From Planctomycetota bacterium (GTDB lineage Bacteria > Planctomycetota > JAFGQW01): a DNA stretch of 38,258 bases. The notes beneath the pieces are model-generated. The model saw only the letters and a list, made by a program, of their open reading frames with translations, was not told the origin of the DNA and did not search any database. The stretch covers positions 1 through 38,258 of the forward strand of contig JAFGQW010000175.1 of NCBI GenBank assembly GCA_016935485.1, in the 5' to 3' direction. The first letter of the stretch is position 1, and each line of letters opens with the position of its first letter. This document shows positions 17,901 to 24,564 of this stretch, one piece after another. The translations under genes were made by a program, and so were the position numbers.

Positions 17901-19474
17901 TGGTAGGCCGCCTTGAGGTGCGTGATCAGCTTGCAGTCCCCCGCCGGATGCGGGAAGAACACCTCGAACAGGGCCGCCGGGGCCGAACCCTGCGCGCCTT
18001 CCTTCTCCAATCGGTCGATCTCGTCGCCGAGCTCCGTGCAGAGCTGGAACGGGCGGTCCGCGTTGTACACGCCGTCCCTGATCTGCTCGACGAGCCGCGC
18101 AGGCCGGCTGAGCGTGCCGCGCACCGAGGGGATGCGGAGGATCAGGATCGCGATCCCGAGCAGCAGCACCGCCGCCCCGCCCCACAGCGCTGCCCCGCGG
18201 ATGAGCGCGTTCACCAGCCGCGACCGGTCCGAGCGCAGCAGCAGCCCCTTCTCCGGAAAGACCTTGCGGATGTAGAACTCGCGCACGAAGAACGGAGTCG
18301 ACCGCGCCTCGACCGATCGGAGATCCAGCGCCGCGGGCCGGTCCTCGCCGATGCCGCCCAGGATGCTCCGGATCGCGTGGGGAATGGCGCGGCCCTCCTG
18401 GAGGCTGCTCGTGAAGAAGAACCCGCGGAAGAACCCGGCCTGGCCATAGGGGCCCTGCATGAAGATCCTGTCCAGGTACGACTGGAGGGGCTGCTTGAGG
18501 GCGGTGAACTCGTCGGGCAACGGATAGAACTGGTCGATCGCCTCGGTCGTCGTCTCGTCGCCGAGGAACTTGAGGCGCCAGCGCCGGAGCGCCTCGACCA
18601 CCTGGTCGAAGGCCCGGGCAAACCCCTCGGGGCTGAAGGGCTGATCGAAGCGGCCCGGATTGGCCCAGCCGAGGAGCTGCTTGCGCTCGAGGACCGGCAA
18701 TCGCTTGAAGAACGGCTCGAATCCGAGCACGAGATCGGTCTTGAGGACGACCAGGAAGACCGGGAAATGCACCTTCAGCGTCGTCTGCAGCTCCTTCAGC
18801 CGCCGGGCGATCGCCTCGGCCTTGCGCTGGATCGTCTCCCCGTCGTCCTCGAGGAGCGAGGTGCACGGGATGCCGAGAATCACGCCGTTGATGGGACAGT
18901 TGGGACGACACCGCACGAGGAAACGGAGCACCTCGGCCCATTGCTCGCGATCGATGATCTCGTCGTCGTGGAGCGTCAGACGCCCCGCCGTGTCGAGGAT
19001 CACGGCCTCGCTGGTGAACCAGAAATCGCAGTCGCGGGTGCCCCCGGCACCGGAGATGCCCTGGGTGCCGAGTGGCAGATCGACGCCCGAGGTCTTGATC
19101 GTGAAGGTCTTTCCCGACTGCGGTTCGCCGAGGTAGAAGTACCAGGGGAGCGCGTAGATATCGACGTGGTTGGCCCTGAGCTCCTCGAGCGCGCGCGCGA
19201 AGCGCTCGCCGATCTCGGCGCGGGCGCCCTTGACGTCGTCGATCAGTCCGGAGGCAAATGCGGCCTTGCGCTGTCGCACCCGGTGGCCGAGGAACCGCTG
19301 GAAGCCAAGGAGCCCGAGTGTCACCAGGCCGCCGATACCCAGCGCGACCAGTACCGCAGCGAGACCGGCGCACAGGAACACAGCGGCGGCCACGATCGTC
19401 ACGCCCCCTCCCGCGACCGCGAGCCGCATCCGGGGCGCGAGCTCTCGGAACCAGGTTGCCCACGAGCGGATCAT
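14975..19474 (-). CDS. tssM: TssM (IcmF/ImpL) T6SS inner-membrane complex protein
   Basis: The product is 1499 aa, at the long end for the family. Two N-terminal membrane spans (about 21-58) precede a cytoplasmic NTPase-like domain with an intact Walker A, GEPQSGKT (116-123). A third span lies near 427-451 (GAAVLLLGIAILILRI). The remaining thousand residues are periplasmic and end in the IcmF C-terminal region (VKMQGPWSFLLYLRTF). TssM joins TssL in the inner membrane to the outer-membrane TssJ lipoprotein and forms the trans-envelope channel. ATG at 19474 is fixed by a strong GGGAGGGGG ribosome site and by the ATGA overlap with the tssL stop; an upstream in-frame start at 19492 lies inside tssL. 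Confidence 0.97.
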   Translation of the reverse strand: MIRSWATWFRELAPRMRLAVAGGGVTIVAAAVFLCAGLAAVLVALGIGGLVTLGLLGFQRFLGHRVRQRKAAFASGLIDDVKGARAEIGERFARALEELRANHVDIYALPWYFYLGEPQSGKTFTIKTSGVDLPLGTQGISGAGGTRDCDFWFTSEAVILDTAGRLTLHDDEIIDREQWAEVLRFLVRCRPNCPINGVILGIPCTSLLEDDGETIQRKAEAIARRLKELQTTLKVHFPVFLVVLKTDLVLGFEPFFKRLPVLERKQLLGWANPGRFDQPFSPEGFARAFDQVVEALRRWRLKFLGDETTTEAIDQFYPLPDEFTALKQPLQSYLDRIFMQGPYGQAGFFRGFFFTSSLQEGRAIPHAIRSILGGIGEDRPAALDLRSVEARSTPFFVREFYIRKVFPEKGLLLRSDRSRLVNALIRGAALWGGAAVLLLGIAILILRIPSVRGTLSRPARLVEQIRDGVYNADRPFQLCTELGDEIDRLEKEGAQGSAPAALFEVFFPHPAGDCKLITHLKAAYQHRLWDKHLGPFYKKALTFVEGSASAGAPHREIHTWSDFEQRRTTFRELVAAAAAAEPPDTTAAGERFAALVRAVGDVDTAKPATPDYNDRLQFEYARFVRFGGQIGPLLLASGPGGKDEFWTRLERASQPLRQFLAGRVDVKTLDGADGADVGDALASWRRCLKAAAAFQESYGELQKVTSRAVDDEAPLPVSELTRTSYQEIADRWRAKFAEVARVWKELEQACRAASDDGPLESRLDRLKADLVDSYSELAGNAVLDRCSDSGAKRLGDSLRSESARSVQRLEESFRNTVLSRFDGANHLVRRAGSSGASAAEAAAGITQEAAGVFARLALLNDIVAGDPKELTKKWSVPERRSLEIASFAADITGKYEAYRAFMAAPLGVAAPRWGAERLRVVIDTLAAGALTTLFAGVLDEYFEWAEVQAEPKRLAFFDWFRKRGDPEGRPVGLFAAAADEAFLASAYQGHDTQINALVAFVEGRAAPDSEPGTKGNQTPAPDYRLFETFDLPHKDRLLDLRNRYEKAYLDSWKERILSAPLWTNRGHAYDAAAGDSNRWESFQRDLAAGLGHSSVRNLAANLRKSAGHAATHVTVLPLERRRSATGHAWCAVLDPYLGNEGTGGTLEQILIEFQESLVARLDGKDPAKALAEVRRQRGLWLDRKIEEFCRQNQLEGDLFAQKLLDLAESGKRLLATDALKQFEQEWTDLAGPWGPKLAGKFPFNGDLPVSAARLAAGPIDQVSPDDLRELLRPGGRIRALCERYLACFPDADDPYGLDAGQPRIAFLKACQALQRLLLAGNTSDFREVKFKIVLPGGPGSATRAEAAGGGRDVFSLSPFCVRFSAGRGSREARIYETTPRIEDLSWMPAPGGAEEGLTEVEVLDRDRKTQRDDGMPLAVKMQGPWSFLLYLRTFGTPTQGGRLPGPREAPKTADRREWFMRSRLGKDQPGRGPVIVYFLIELDGPMEPLPDWNEAMGAK

Positions 19475-20163
19475 GTTCCCCCTCCCTGCCATGGCGCGCC
19501 GCTCGTCAGGCTATTCACCGTCTCCCCGATGGTAGCCTTCTGCGTGCGATACACGACGCGGCCCAGGATCAGGAAGAAGAGCAGGATCCCGGCCAGGAGG
19601 ATCGCGTAGCGTCCGAACCGCGCCACCGGAGGGATCGTGCAGTCCCGCCGGTCGGTGTGCTCGTAGGCCTGGGGCGTGACCTTCTCGCCGGCATCGACCA
19701 GCTTGCCCGGCAATCCCCGGTAGAGCTTGCGCTTCTCGTCCATGCGCTTGTCCGCTTGCCGGGCCAGCCGGCCCTGGAAGCCGAGCGCCAGCGCCGTGAA
19801 GAAGATCTCCCGCTCCTCGAGCCGGTCGGCCGCAAGCCGCTGCAGTTCGTCGTAGAAGAAGTCCCCGCCCTCGTTGCTCTGGTAGTACCGGTTCTCGAGA
19901 AGGCAGCTTGTGCGGTAATCGAGGGCGTGCTCCCACTCGGATCCGGCCACCAGACCATCGGCCACCGCAACCAGCACCTTGCGCATTCTCCGGTAGCGCT
20001 CGGCAACCGCCGGATCCTCCTCGGCGTTCTTGTCCATGCGATCGACGATCATCTCCAGGTCGTGTGCCACGCCGGTGACCTGGAGGTCCGCCCGGGCCGC
20101 GACCTTGCGGCGAAAGACCACGAGGTAGAGAAACAGCTCGGATACGAGCTCCGTGAGCGTCAT
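19471..20163 (-). CDS. tssL: TssL (DotU/ImpK) T6SS inner-membrane protein
   Basis: The product is 230 aa. The helical cytoplasmic DotU domain (residues 1-180) shows SELFLYLVVFRRK at the N-terminus and the conserved DYRTSCLLENRYYQS and FFYDELQRL segments. One membrane span (about 184-206, YAILLAGILLFFLILGRVV) sits near the C-terminus, as in the family, followed by only about 24 residues. There is no OmpA/peptidoglycan-binding extension. I chose ATG at 20163 with AGGAACC just upstream; a longer frame to 20856 overlaps tssK and is spurious. Thr2 and Thr4 lie in the cytoplasmic tail, the region where Agrobacterium TssL is phosphorylated (Thr14), but no equivalent site is proven here. Confidence 0.96.
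   Translation of the reverse strand: MTLTELVSELFLYLVVFRRKVAARADLQVTGVAHDLEMIVDRMDKNAEEDPAVAERYRRMRKVLVAVADGLVAGSEWEHALDYRTSCLLENRYYQSNEGGDFFYDELQRLAADRLEEREIFFTALALGFQGRLARQADKRMDEKRKLYRGLPGKLVDAGEKVTPQAYEHTDRRDCTIPPVARFGRYAILLAGILLFFLILGRVVYRTQKATIGETVNSLTSGAPWQGGGT
19478..19486 (-). promoter_or_regulatory. Ribosome binding site deciding the tssM start
   Basis: On the minus strand GGGAGGGGG lies 3 nt ahead of ATG 19474, with its GGAGG core 6 nt away. It is inside the end of tssL and selects the internal ATG over the start at 19492. Confidence 0.8.
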
Positions 20164-20224
20164 GGTTCCTGCCACTCGTGTACGCTGTAGGGGCGGAGCG
20201 GTACGAGGACCGCCCCCGGTCGTT

Positions 20225-21628
20225 TCATTCGATCTCGAACTGACCCTTCTCCGCCCGTCCCTCCACCACATAGAGCACGAAGTGGAGCGACTGCCCGGAC
20301 CCGTTGAACACCGCCAGCTCCTCGGTGCCGACAGACAGCTCCTCGTCTCCACCGGTTCGCGCCAGCCGGAAGTAGACCCGGCGGGGCCGTTCGGGAAGTG
20401 CCGTCGGCGTGCGCTCTTCGAGGCGCCGCCCGATGCCCGGCACGACGTGCTTGGCCAGGTCCTCGATCGTCTGCTTCGACCCGATGGAGACCTGCCGGGC
20501 CATGATGCGCGCGACCTCTTGCGGTTCCAGCTCAGAGTCAATGGCGATGTAGAAGCTGTTGCGCGGGTCCAGCCAGTCGGGTCGAAGGGCGACGACCTCA
20601 AACCGCCCCCAGGGTTCGAACGGACGGTGGGGCGCCCGGACAATGTACATCCGGGCCAGCAGGTCATCCAGGATCTCGACCAGCTTCTCGAAGGCAGCGC
20701 CGGGCGCGCGGTGGTCATACGCCGGCAGTGCCGGGGTGCGCCGCTCCGCGGTGAAGATCGCGAGCTGTCCGGCAAGGCCACAGAGCTCGCAAAACACCGC
20801 GACCGGATGCAGCCGCGGGATCTGGAGCAGCGCCTCGTAGTGTGCGAGAAAGCCATTCAGCACGTGCAGCTTCAGCATCATCTCCGGACTGCCCCCCGCC
20901 TCGACCGCAAAGTCGATCCCCTGGGCGAGGACCGTGTCCGCGAGCGCGTTGGCGCGGGCAGTCGCCCGGGAGAGCACCCCGTGGGCGACCTCCCGAAGCC
21001 GGGGAGCGCCTTCGAGCTCAAGGGTGGGCGGCACAAATGCGCGCTCGAGGCGGGGCAGGTACTGTCCCTCCCCTTCGCGCACGATCCGCAGCAAGGGCAG
21101 CGTCGCGCTGTACTCCACGGCCTCGTCGCTCGGCAGATGAAGGCGGGCGTTCAGCCGCCGCACCATCACCGGCTCGAGGTTCCCGCCCGTGTTCTCGTCG
21201 CCGACCTCGATCTCGTCGAGCCGGTAGCGGCGGGGCAGGCCGTCAGCGGTGCCGTCCTCCGCCACCAGGTTGGGCCCGCGGTCCCGCCCGAGCGGCACGC
21301 CGACGCGGATCTCGAGCGGTTGCCCCGCCGCCACCGCCATGGCCTCCTTGATATCGAGGACCGGAAGGTCCGCGTTGTCCGGCACGCGAACCAGCGTGCC
21401 GTCGGGAAGACGAGCCTCGAGGAAGCGGATCGCGACGGTGAAGTTCTCGAGCGCGTCCTCGTCGACCTCGAGGCGGCGGATGCCCCACGCGTACGGCTGG
21501 AAGCTGGCCACCGCGCCGCTCAAGGCTCCGAACAGATGGCGCTGCCAGATCTGGAAATGCTGCGGTCTGAGCAGCATCCCCTCATTCCAGTGCAGCTCGG
21601 CAAACTGGTTGCGGGGACTCGAGCTCAT
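20225..21628 (-). CDS. tssK: TssK (ImpJ/VasE) baseplate protein
   Basis: The product is 467 aa, the usual family length. The N-terminal signature LHWNEGMLLRPQHFQIWQR is diagnostic, and the C-terminal half carries the typical FYIAIDSELEPQEVARI segment near the receptor-binding head. TssK trimers link the baseplate to the TssL/TssM cytoplasmic domains. ATG at 21628 follows a GAGAAGG ribosome site. It starts 10 nt after the TssJ-like gene and lies 61 nt before tssL. Confidence 0.97.
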   Translation of the reverse strand: MSSSPRNQFAELHWNEGMLLRPQHFQIWQRHLFGALSGAVASFQPYAWGIRRLEVDEDALENFTVAIRFLEARLPDGTLVRVPDNADLPVLDIKEAMAVAAGQPLEIRVGVPLGRDRGPNLVAEDGTADGLPRRYRLDEIEVGDENTGGNLEPVMVRRLNARLHLPSDEAVEYSATLPLLRIVREGEGQYLPRLERAFVPPTLELEGAPRLREVAHGVLSRATARANALADTVLAQGIDFAVEAGGSPEMMLKLHVLNGFLAHYEALLQIPRLHPVAVFCELCGLAGQLAIFTAERRTPALPAYDHRAPGAAFEKLVEILDDLLARMYIVRAPHRPFEPWGRFEVVALRPDWLDPRNSFYIAIDSELEPQEVARIMARQVSIGSKQTIEDLAKHVVPGIGRRLEERTPTALPERPRRVYFRLARTGGDEELSVGTEELAVFNGSGQSLHFVLYVVEGRAEKGQFEIE

Positions 21629-21638
21629 GGTTGCCTTC

Positions 21639-22115
21639 TCACCTCGGCGTCCCGAAGCCGGTCGGGTGGACGGGGACCTCGAGGACGCCGTGGGTGCTCA
21701 GCCACGAGGAAAGGAAGCGATCCGGTTCGACGACCAGCCGGTCCGCTCCCTCCCGGGTCTTCCCGGCGAAGCGGCCCCAGAGGAACACCTTGACCACAGG
21801 ACCGGGAAGTCGATCCGCATGGATCGGCTCCGCCCCTGCGGCCGAAACCACGGTGCTGTGCAGCCGCTGCGCGACCAGATCTCTCTCGAAGTCCCCGCCG
21901 CGATCGAACAGCTCCTTCGCCTCGAGCTTGAGGCAGCGCTCCACGTCTTGCGCGGCGGCAAAATAGACGTAGACCTGGATGGAAGGCTGGCTCTTCAACT
22001 CCGCCCCGTCCGGAACGAACCGGACCTGGTAGGTGGAGATGCCGCAGCCGAAGCCAGCCGGCGCCAGCGCCACGCACAGGACCAGCAGTCGCAGTCGGCC
22101 CGCCGGATCGGCCAT
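21639..22115 (-). CDS. TssJ-like small envelope protein
   Basis: The product is 158 aa with an N-terminal signal (RLRLLVLCVALAPAGFGC). The cysteine at 24 is preceded by GFG, a degenerate lipobox, so lipidation is uncertain. The body is predicted beta-rich and contains QPSIQVYVYF followed by an acidic helix, a layout reminiscent of TssJ, in which the first strand and a loop contact TssM. Length (150-180 aa for TssJ) and position immediately upstream of tssK support TssJ. Sequence identity to canonical TssJ is low to my eye, hence no symbol. A GAGG ribosome site lies 7 nt before ATG 22115. Confidence 0.65.
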   Translation of the reverse strand: MADPAGRLRLLVLCVALAPAGFGCGISTYQVRFVPDGAELKSQPSIQVYVYFAAAQDVERCLKLEAKELFDRGGDFERDLVAQRLHSTVVSAAGAEPIHADRLPGPVVKVFLWGRFAGKTREGADRLVVEPDRFLSSWLSTHGVLEVPVHPTGFGTPR

Positions 22116-22161
22116 GGCAGTGCCTCACTCTCTCTCCGACCTCGCCCATCTCGCCGCAGCC

Positions 22162-22197
22162 TCGGACAGGTCGACCGGATCGGACAGGTCGACCGGC
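22162..22197. repeat. Two tandem 18-bp direct repeats
   Basis: TCGGACAGGTCGACCGGA occurs twice back to back (22162-22179 and 22180-22197), differing only at the last base. Each copy contains GGTCGACC, a perfect palindrome, so each could bind a dimeric protein. It lies in the 117-bp gap between the first gene of the minus-strand arm and the TssJ-like gene. Confidence 0.85.
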
Positions 22198-22232
22198 GCT
22201 CCCGGAACCGCCGCCCCGCCGTGGTCCACGGT

Positions 22233-22979
22233 TCAGGACATGGCTTGCCGCGCGATCCGGCCGGCGATCTCGAAAATCTGACTCTTGGCCTCCGGCGGCG
22301 TCAAGTCGCGTGCCATCTCCCGATAGCTTTTCCAGTATGTCCCGAACCGATTGCCGAGGAAAGCCACCCTCGCGGCCTGCTCGATCGCCTGGGGGCTCAG
22401 ACGTTCCCACCACTCGGTCCACCAGCGATCCGGCGCGAGCTCCCAGGCCCTGAGGCTCGCGGCCATCCACCGATTGATATCCCCGAGGTAGTCGTTGATC
22501 TTGTCCACGGCGTCCTCACCGCCGTCCTGAAGGAGCTGCAGCACGTAGCCCCGCAGGTTGGCGAAATGTCCGGGCAGCTTCACTTTCTGGCCCTCCCGCA
22601 TGAACTCGGTGGCGATGGCGACGACCGCGCCCTCGATGCTCATGAACTGGCGAAACAGGCGCTGGACCAAGGCAACGAGCTCCTCGTCCGCCACCCGCTG
22701 CTGCGCGTCCGACCTCGCCGCCCCATCCGCCGCGGCCTCGAGGAAGACCTCGAGCAACTGTTCGCGCAACCTCCCGCCGAACGCACGCCGGAGCGCGCCT
22801 TGCTCGGCCGGGCTGAGTTCCTCGACCGCCTTGCGGGCGGCTTGGGCCCCGCGTCCCGGGCCGTCTTGCGCGACCCGTAGCATCAGCGCCGCAAGGTCAG
22901 AGATCTTGCTCTGGATCTCCTCCTCCGGCTGCATACTCCGGTTGCTCTCACGACGCCCGCCATCAGACTGAGCAGCCAA
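22233..22979 (-). CDS. Helical protein of unknown function opening the minus-strand T6SS arm
   Basis: The product is about 248 aa, cytoplasmic by appearance (no signal, no membrane span), all-helical and charged. The C-terminal third (LSPQAIEQAARVAF then YWKSYREMARDL then IFEIAGRIARQAM) weakly recalls the helical C-terminal domain of T6SS FHA proteins (TagH/ImpI), which has a similar L-x-P-x-x-(L/I)-E ... W-x-x-(Y/F) ... F-x-x-x-F order; no FHA domain is present. This is a pattern impression, not a match. The start is uncertain: TTG at 22979 has AAGGGAGA 4-5 nt upstream and is preferred; TTG at 22994 overlaps the stop of a short upstream frame; ATG at 22934 lacks spacing. It lies 117 nt ahead of the TssJ-like gene and is probably co-transcribed with the T6SS arm. 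Confidence 0.75.
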   Translation of the reverse strand: MAAQSDGGRRESNRSMQPEEEIQSKISDLAALMLRVAQDGPGRGAQAARKAVEELSPAEQGALRRAFGGRLREQLLEVFLEAAADGAARSDAQQRVADEELVALVQRLFRQFMSIEGAVVAIATEFMREGQKVKLPGHFANLRGYVLQLLQDGGEDAVDKINDYLGDINRWMAASLRAWELAPDRWWTEWWERLSPQAIEQAARVAFLGNRFGTYWKSYREMARDLTPPEAKSQIFEIAGRIARQAMS

Positions 22980-22990
22980 CGTGTCTCCCT

Positions 22991-23120
22991 TCAAGCTCGC
23001 ACCAGCACGTCCCAGAACAAGGAGCGTCCGCGGCCTGTCAGACTCTCACTCGGATAGAACACCAGGTCGACGGCCGGAACCCGGGCCTCCCCGCCTTTCA
23101 CCACGTCGAGCGAATCGCAC
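22991..23120 (-). pseudogene. Possible truncated gene remnant upstream of the minus-strand T6SS arm
   Basis: The last 41 codons of a minus-strand frame read like protein (DSLDVVKGG ... VPAVDLVFYPSESL ... LFWDVLVRA) with mild third-position G/C bias. Upstream of about 23120 the frame loses coding character. Its stop overlaps a TTG (TTGA) at 22994, the arrangement used by the kinase gene. It may be the 3' end of a deleted or frameshifted first gene of the arm. Function is unknown. Confidence 0.3.
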
Positions 23121-23159
23121 AACGGATGCTGGTGTGGCGCTGCCCTGGAGATGCGACAT

Positions 23160-23175
23160 TGGCACCATCGTAGCG
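23160..23175 (+). promoter_or_regulatory. Sigma-54-like -24/-12 element (weak)
   Basis: TGGCAC at 23160-23165 and GC at 23173-23174 have exactly the GG-N10-GC spacing of sigma-54 promoters; the -12 half is TAGCG rather than TTGCA. It points right, toward the sigma-factor operon, but lies about 980 bp from the first plus-strand gene. A chance match is quite possible. Confidence 0.25.
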
Positions 23176-24156
23176 ACCCTGATCCGCTACCGCAAGCCTG
23201 TTTGAAAGCCCAACGGAGCTGCCCTTCCGGCTCGCCGGCCCAAGTCTCTCGATGCCGCATTCACGATGCAGGATCGCCCAGCCCTCCCTGTAGAGCCGCT
23301 GGACGAATGGCCATGCGAAGCTCCGCGTCGGCGGTGCCGCAAGTCCCGGAACCTCCAGAACCAGTGGCGTGACACGATGCTATCCCACAAGGGTTTGCAG
23401 TGCCTACTCGATTCCAAGCTCTGGCCGGTCCGCGGCGGACAGGAGCCCGGCCGGCTGGCCCAAAGGCCACCACAACGACTGCCCCGCACGACCGCGCGTT
23501 CTTCGGAATCCAGAGCGCGCGCCCGCGGCGGCCACTCCGTGCAGCGTTTAACTCACTGTTCCGCTTTGACTTGTGGATTCTCCCCAGCCGAGTTGCGAAC
23601 CAACGGGGGTGCGGCTCTCCATGCGCGCAAGCCCTCCTCGGCCGGTCCTGGCGGGCTCGATCACCTTCTCCGACTCGACCCCGTGATTGCCCGCTCCCGC
23701 GCGAGCCCGCCAGAGACAGAGCGGTCCCGAATGCCGCAACGCTCGACCGATTCCTCTGCCGCGCCGCTGGGCACCGAGTATTGCGGATTGCCCGGCGCGG
23801 GAAGAGTACCTAACTCGAAAGTTTGCTTTCATTTACGCCCCGGCCCAAACGAACGGCCAGCCACCGTTGAACTGGGGCGCCTCTGCCGGGAAGTCCTCGG
23901 CCAGGGTGGTCGTGGCGAATCTCCAGAGGCACGGTCCCCGAGCCGTGCCCCGTTTGACGGCCAGGATTCCGTTCGCCGAAATCCCCCGCCTGGCGGTTGT
24001 GGTCGAGCTGCCTCGGCGATACAATCCTGGCTCCTTTCGCCGGAGCGGACCGCTCGGAGCAGAGGCGCCGGACCGGCTGGGGCCCATCTCTCGGGTTCAG
24101 AACCGGGTAGTGATCGCGGAGCAAGGGGTGCCCGCAACGCCGCGCGCGAGTACATC

Positions 24157-24564
24157 ATGGAACCCTCGACGCCAGATGCACAGCAGCCAAGGAACGGGGC
24201 CAAAGAGCCGGCTCGTCCCCTTCGGCAGACAGTGCCCTTCGATCGGAGAACCCTCGAGGAGGTGCTCGGGCGCGCTCTGACCCTTTCCGGCCCCGCTCAG
24301 GAGGTTCTGGCCGCTGATGTCGAGGCGCTGCGAGAAGTTGCCCGCCGACACCGGGAGGAGTCCTTCTCCCTCGAGCCGGTAGCCGTGGACCTGGTGGAAT
24401 CTCTCCTGGTGGCGTATTTCGACGGGCAGCGCCATGCCGAAGGATCTGCCCCGAGCCCCTGGCGGCCCATGTCGGAGCAGATCGCCCGCACCCTCTTCGA
24501 AGATAGCGCCTCCTCGCAGAGACTCTCGGCGCTCTGGACCCGTCTCCAGGAGGCAACGCAATGA
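24157..24564 (+). CDS. Small helical protein coupled to the sigma factor, unknown function
   Basis: The product is 135 aa, with no signal or membrane span and no zinc anti-sigma motif (no H-x3-C-x2-C). The first 25 residues are polar and probably disordered; the remainder is amphipathic helix (RTLEEVLGRALTLSG ... PVAVDLVESLLVAYF ... SQRLSALWTRLQEA). Its stop overlaps the sigma-factor start by 4 nt (ATGA), a coupling often seen for regulators and their sigma factors, so a partner or anti-sigma role is plausible but unproven. ATG at 24157 has only a weak ribosome site; the frame is open further left but reads as non-coding there. Confidence 0.65.
   Translation: MEPSTPDAQQPRNGAKEPARPLRQTVPFDRRTLEEVLGRALTLSGPAQEVLAADVEALREVARRHREESFSLEPVAVDLVESLLVAYFDGQRHAEGSAPSPWRPMSEQIARTLFEDSASSQRLSALWTRLQEATQ

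Larger units (their letters stand above)
22980..24156. other. Large divergent control region between the two T6SS arms
   Basis: About 1.18 kb without an intact gene; ORFs crossing it show no domain or consistent codon bias apart from the 22991-23120 remnant. Composition is somewhat less G+C-biased than the genes, with A/T-richer spots near 23540-23580 and 23810-23840. It holds a sigma-54-like motif at 23160-23175 and a small inverted repeat GAAAG-TTTG-CTTTC at 23817-23830. No tRNA, CRISPR or transposase remnant was seen. It must contain the promoters for both arms and could hide a small RNA. Confidence 0.6.

Noticed and set aside
16199-19609. 1136-aa open frame antisense to tssM
   Set aside because: No domains and Arg/Glu/Leu-rich shadow composition; tssM is unambiguous on the minus strand.
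23266-24156. N-terminal extension of the 135-aa protein by nearly 300 residues
   Set aside because: No codon bias or domain in this part; coding character begins at ATG 24157.
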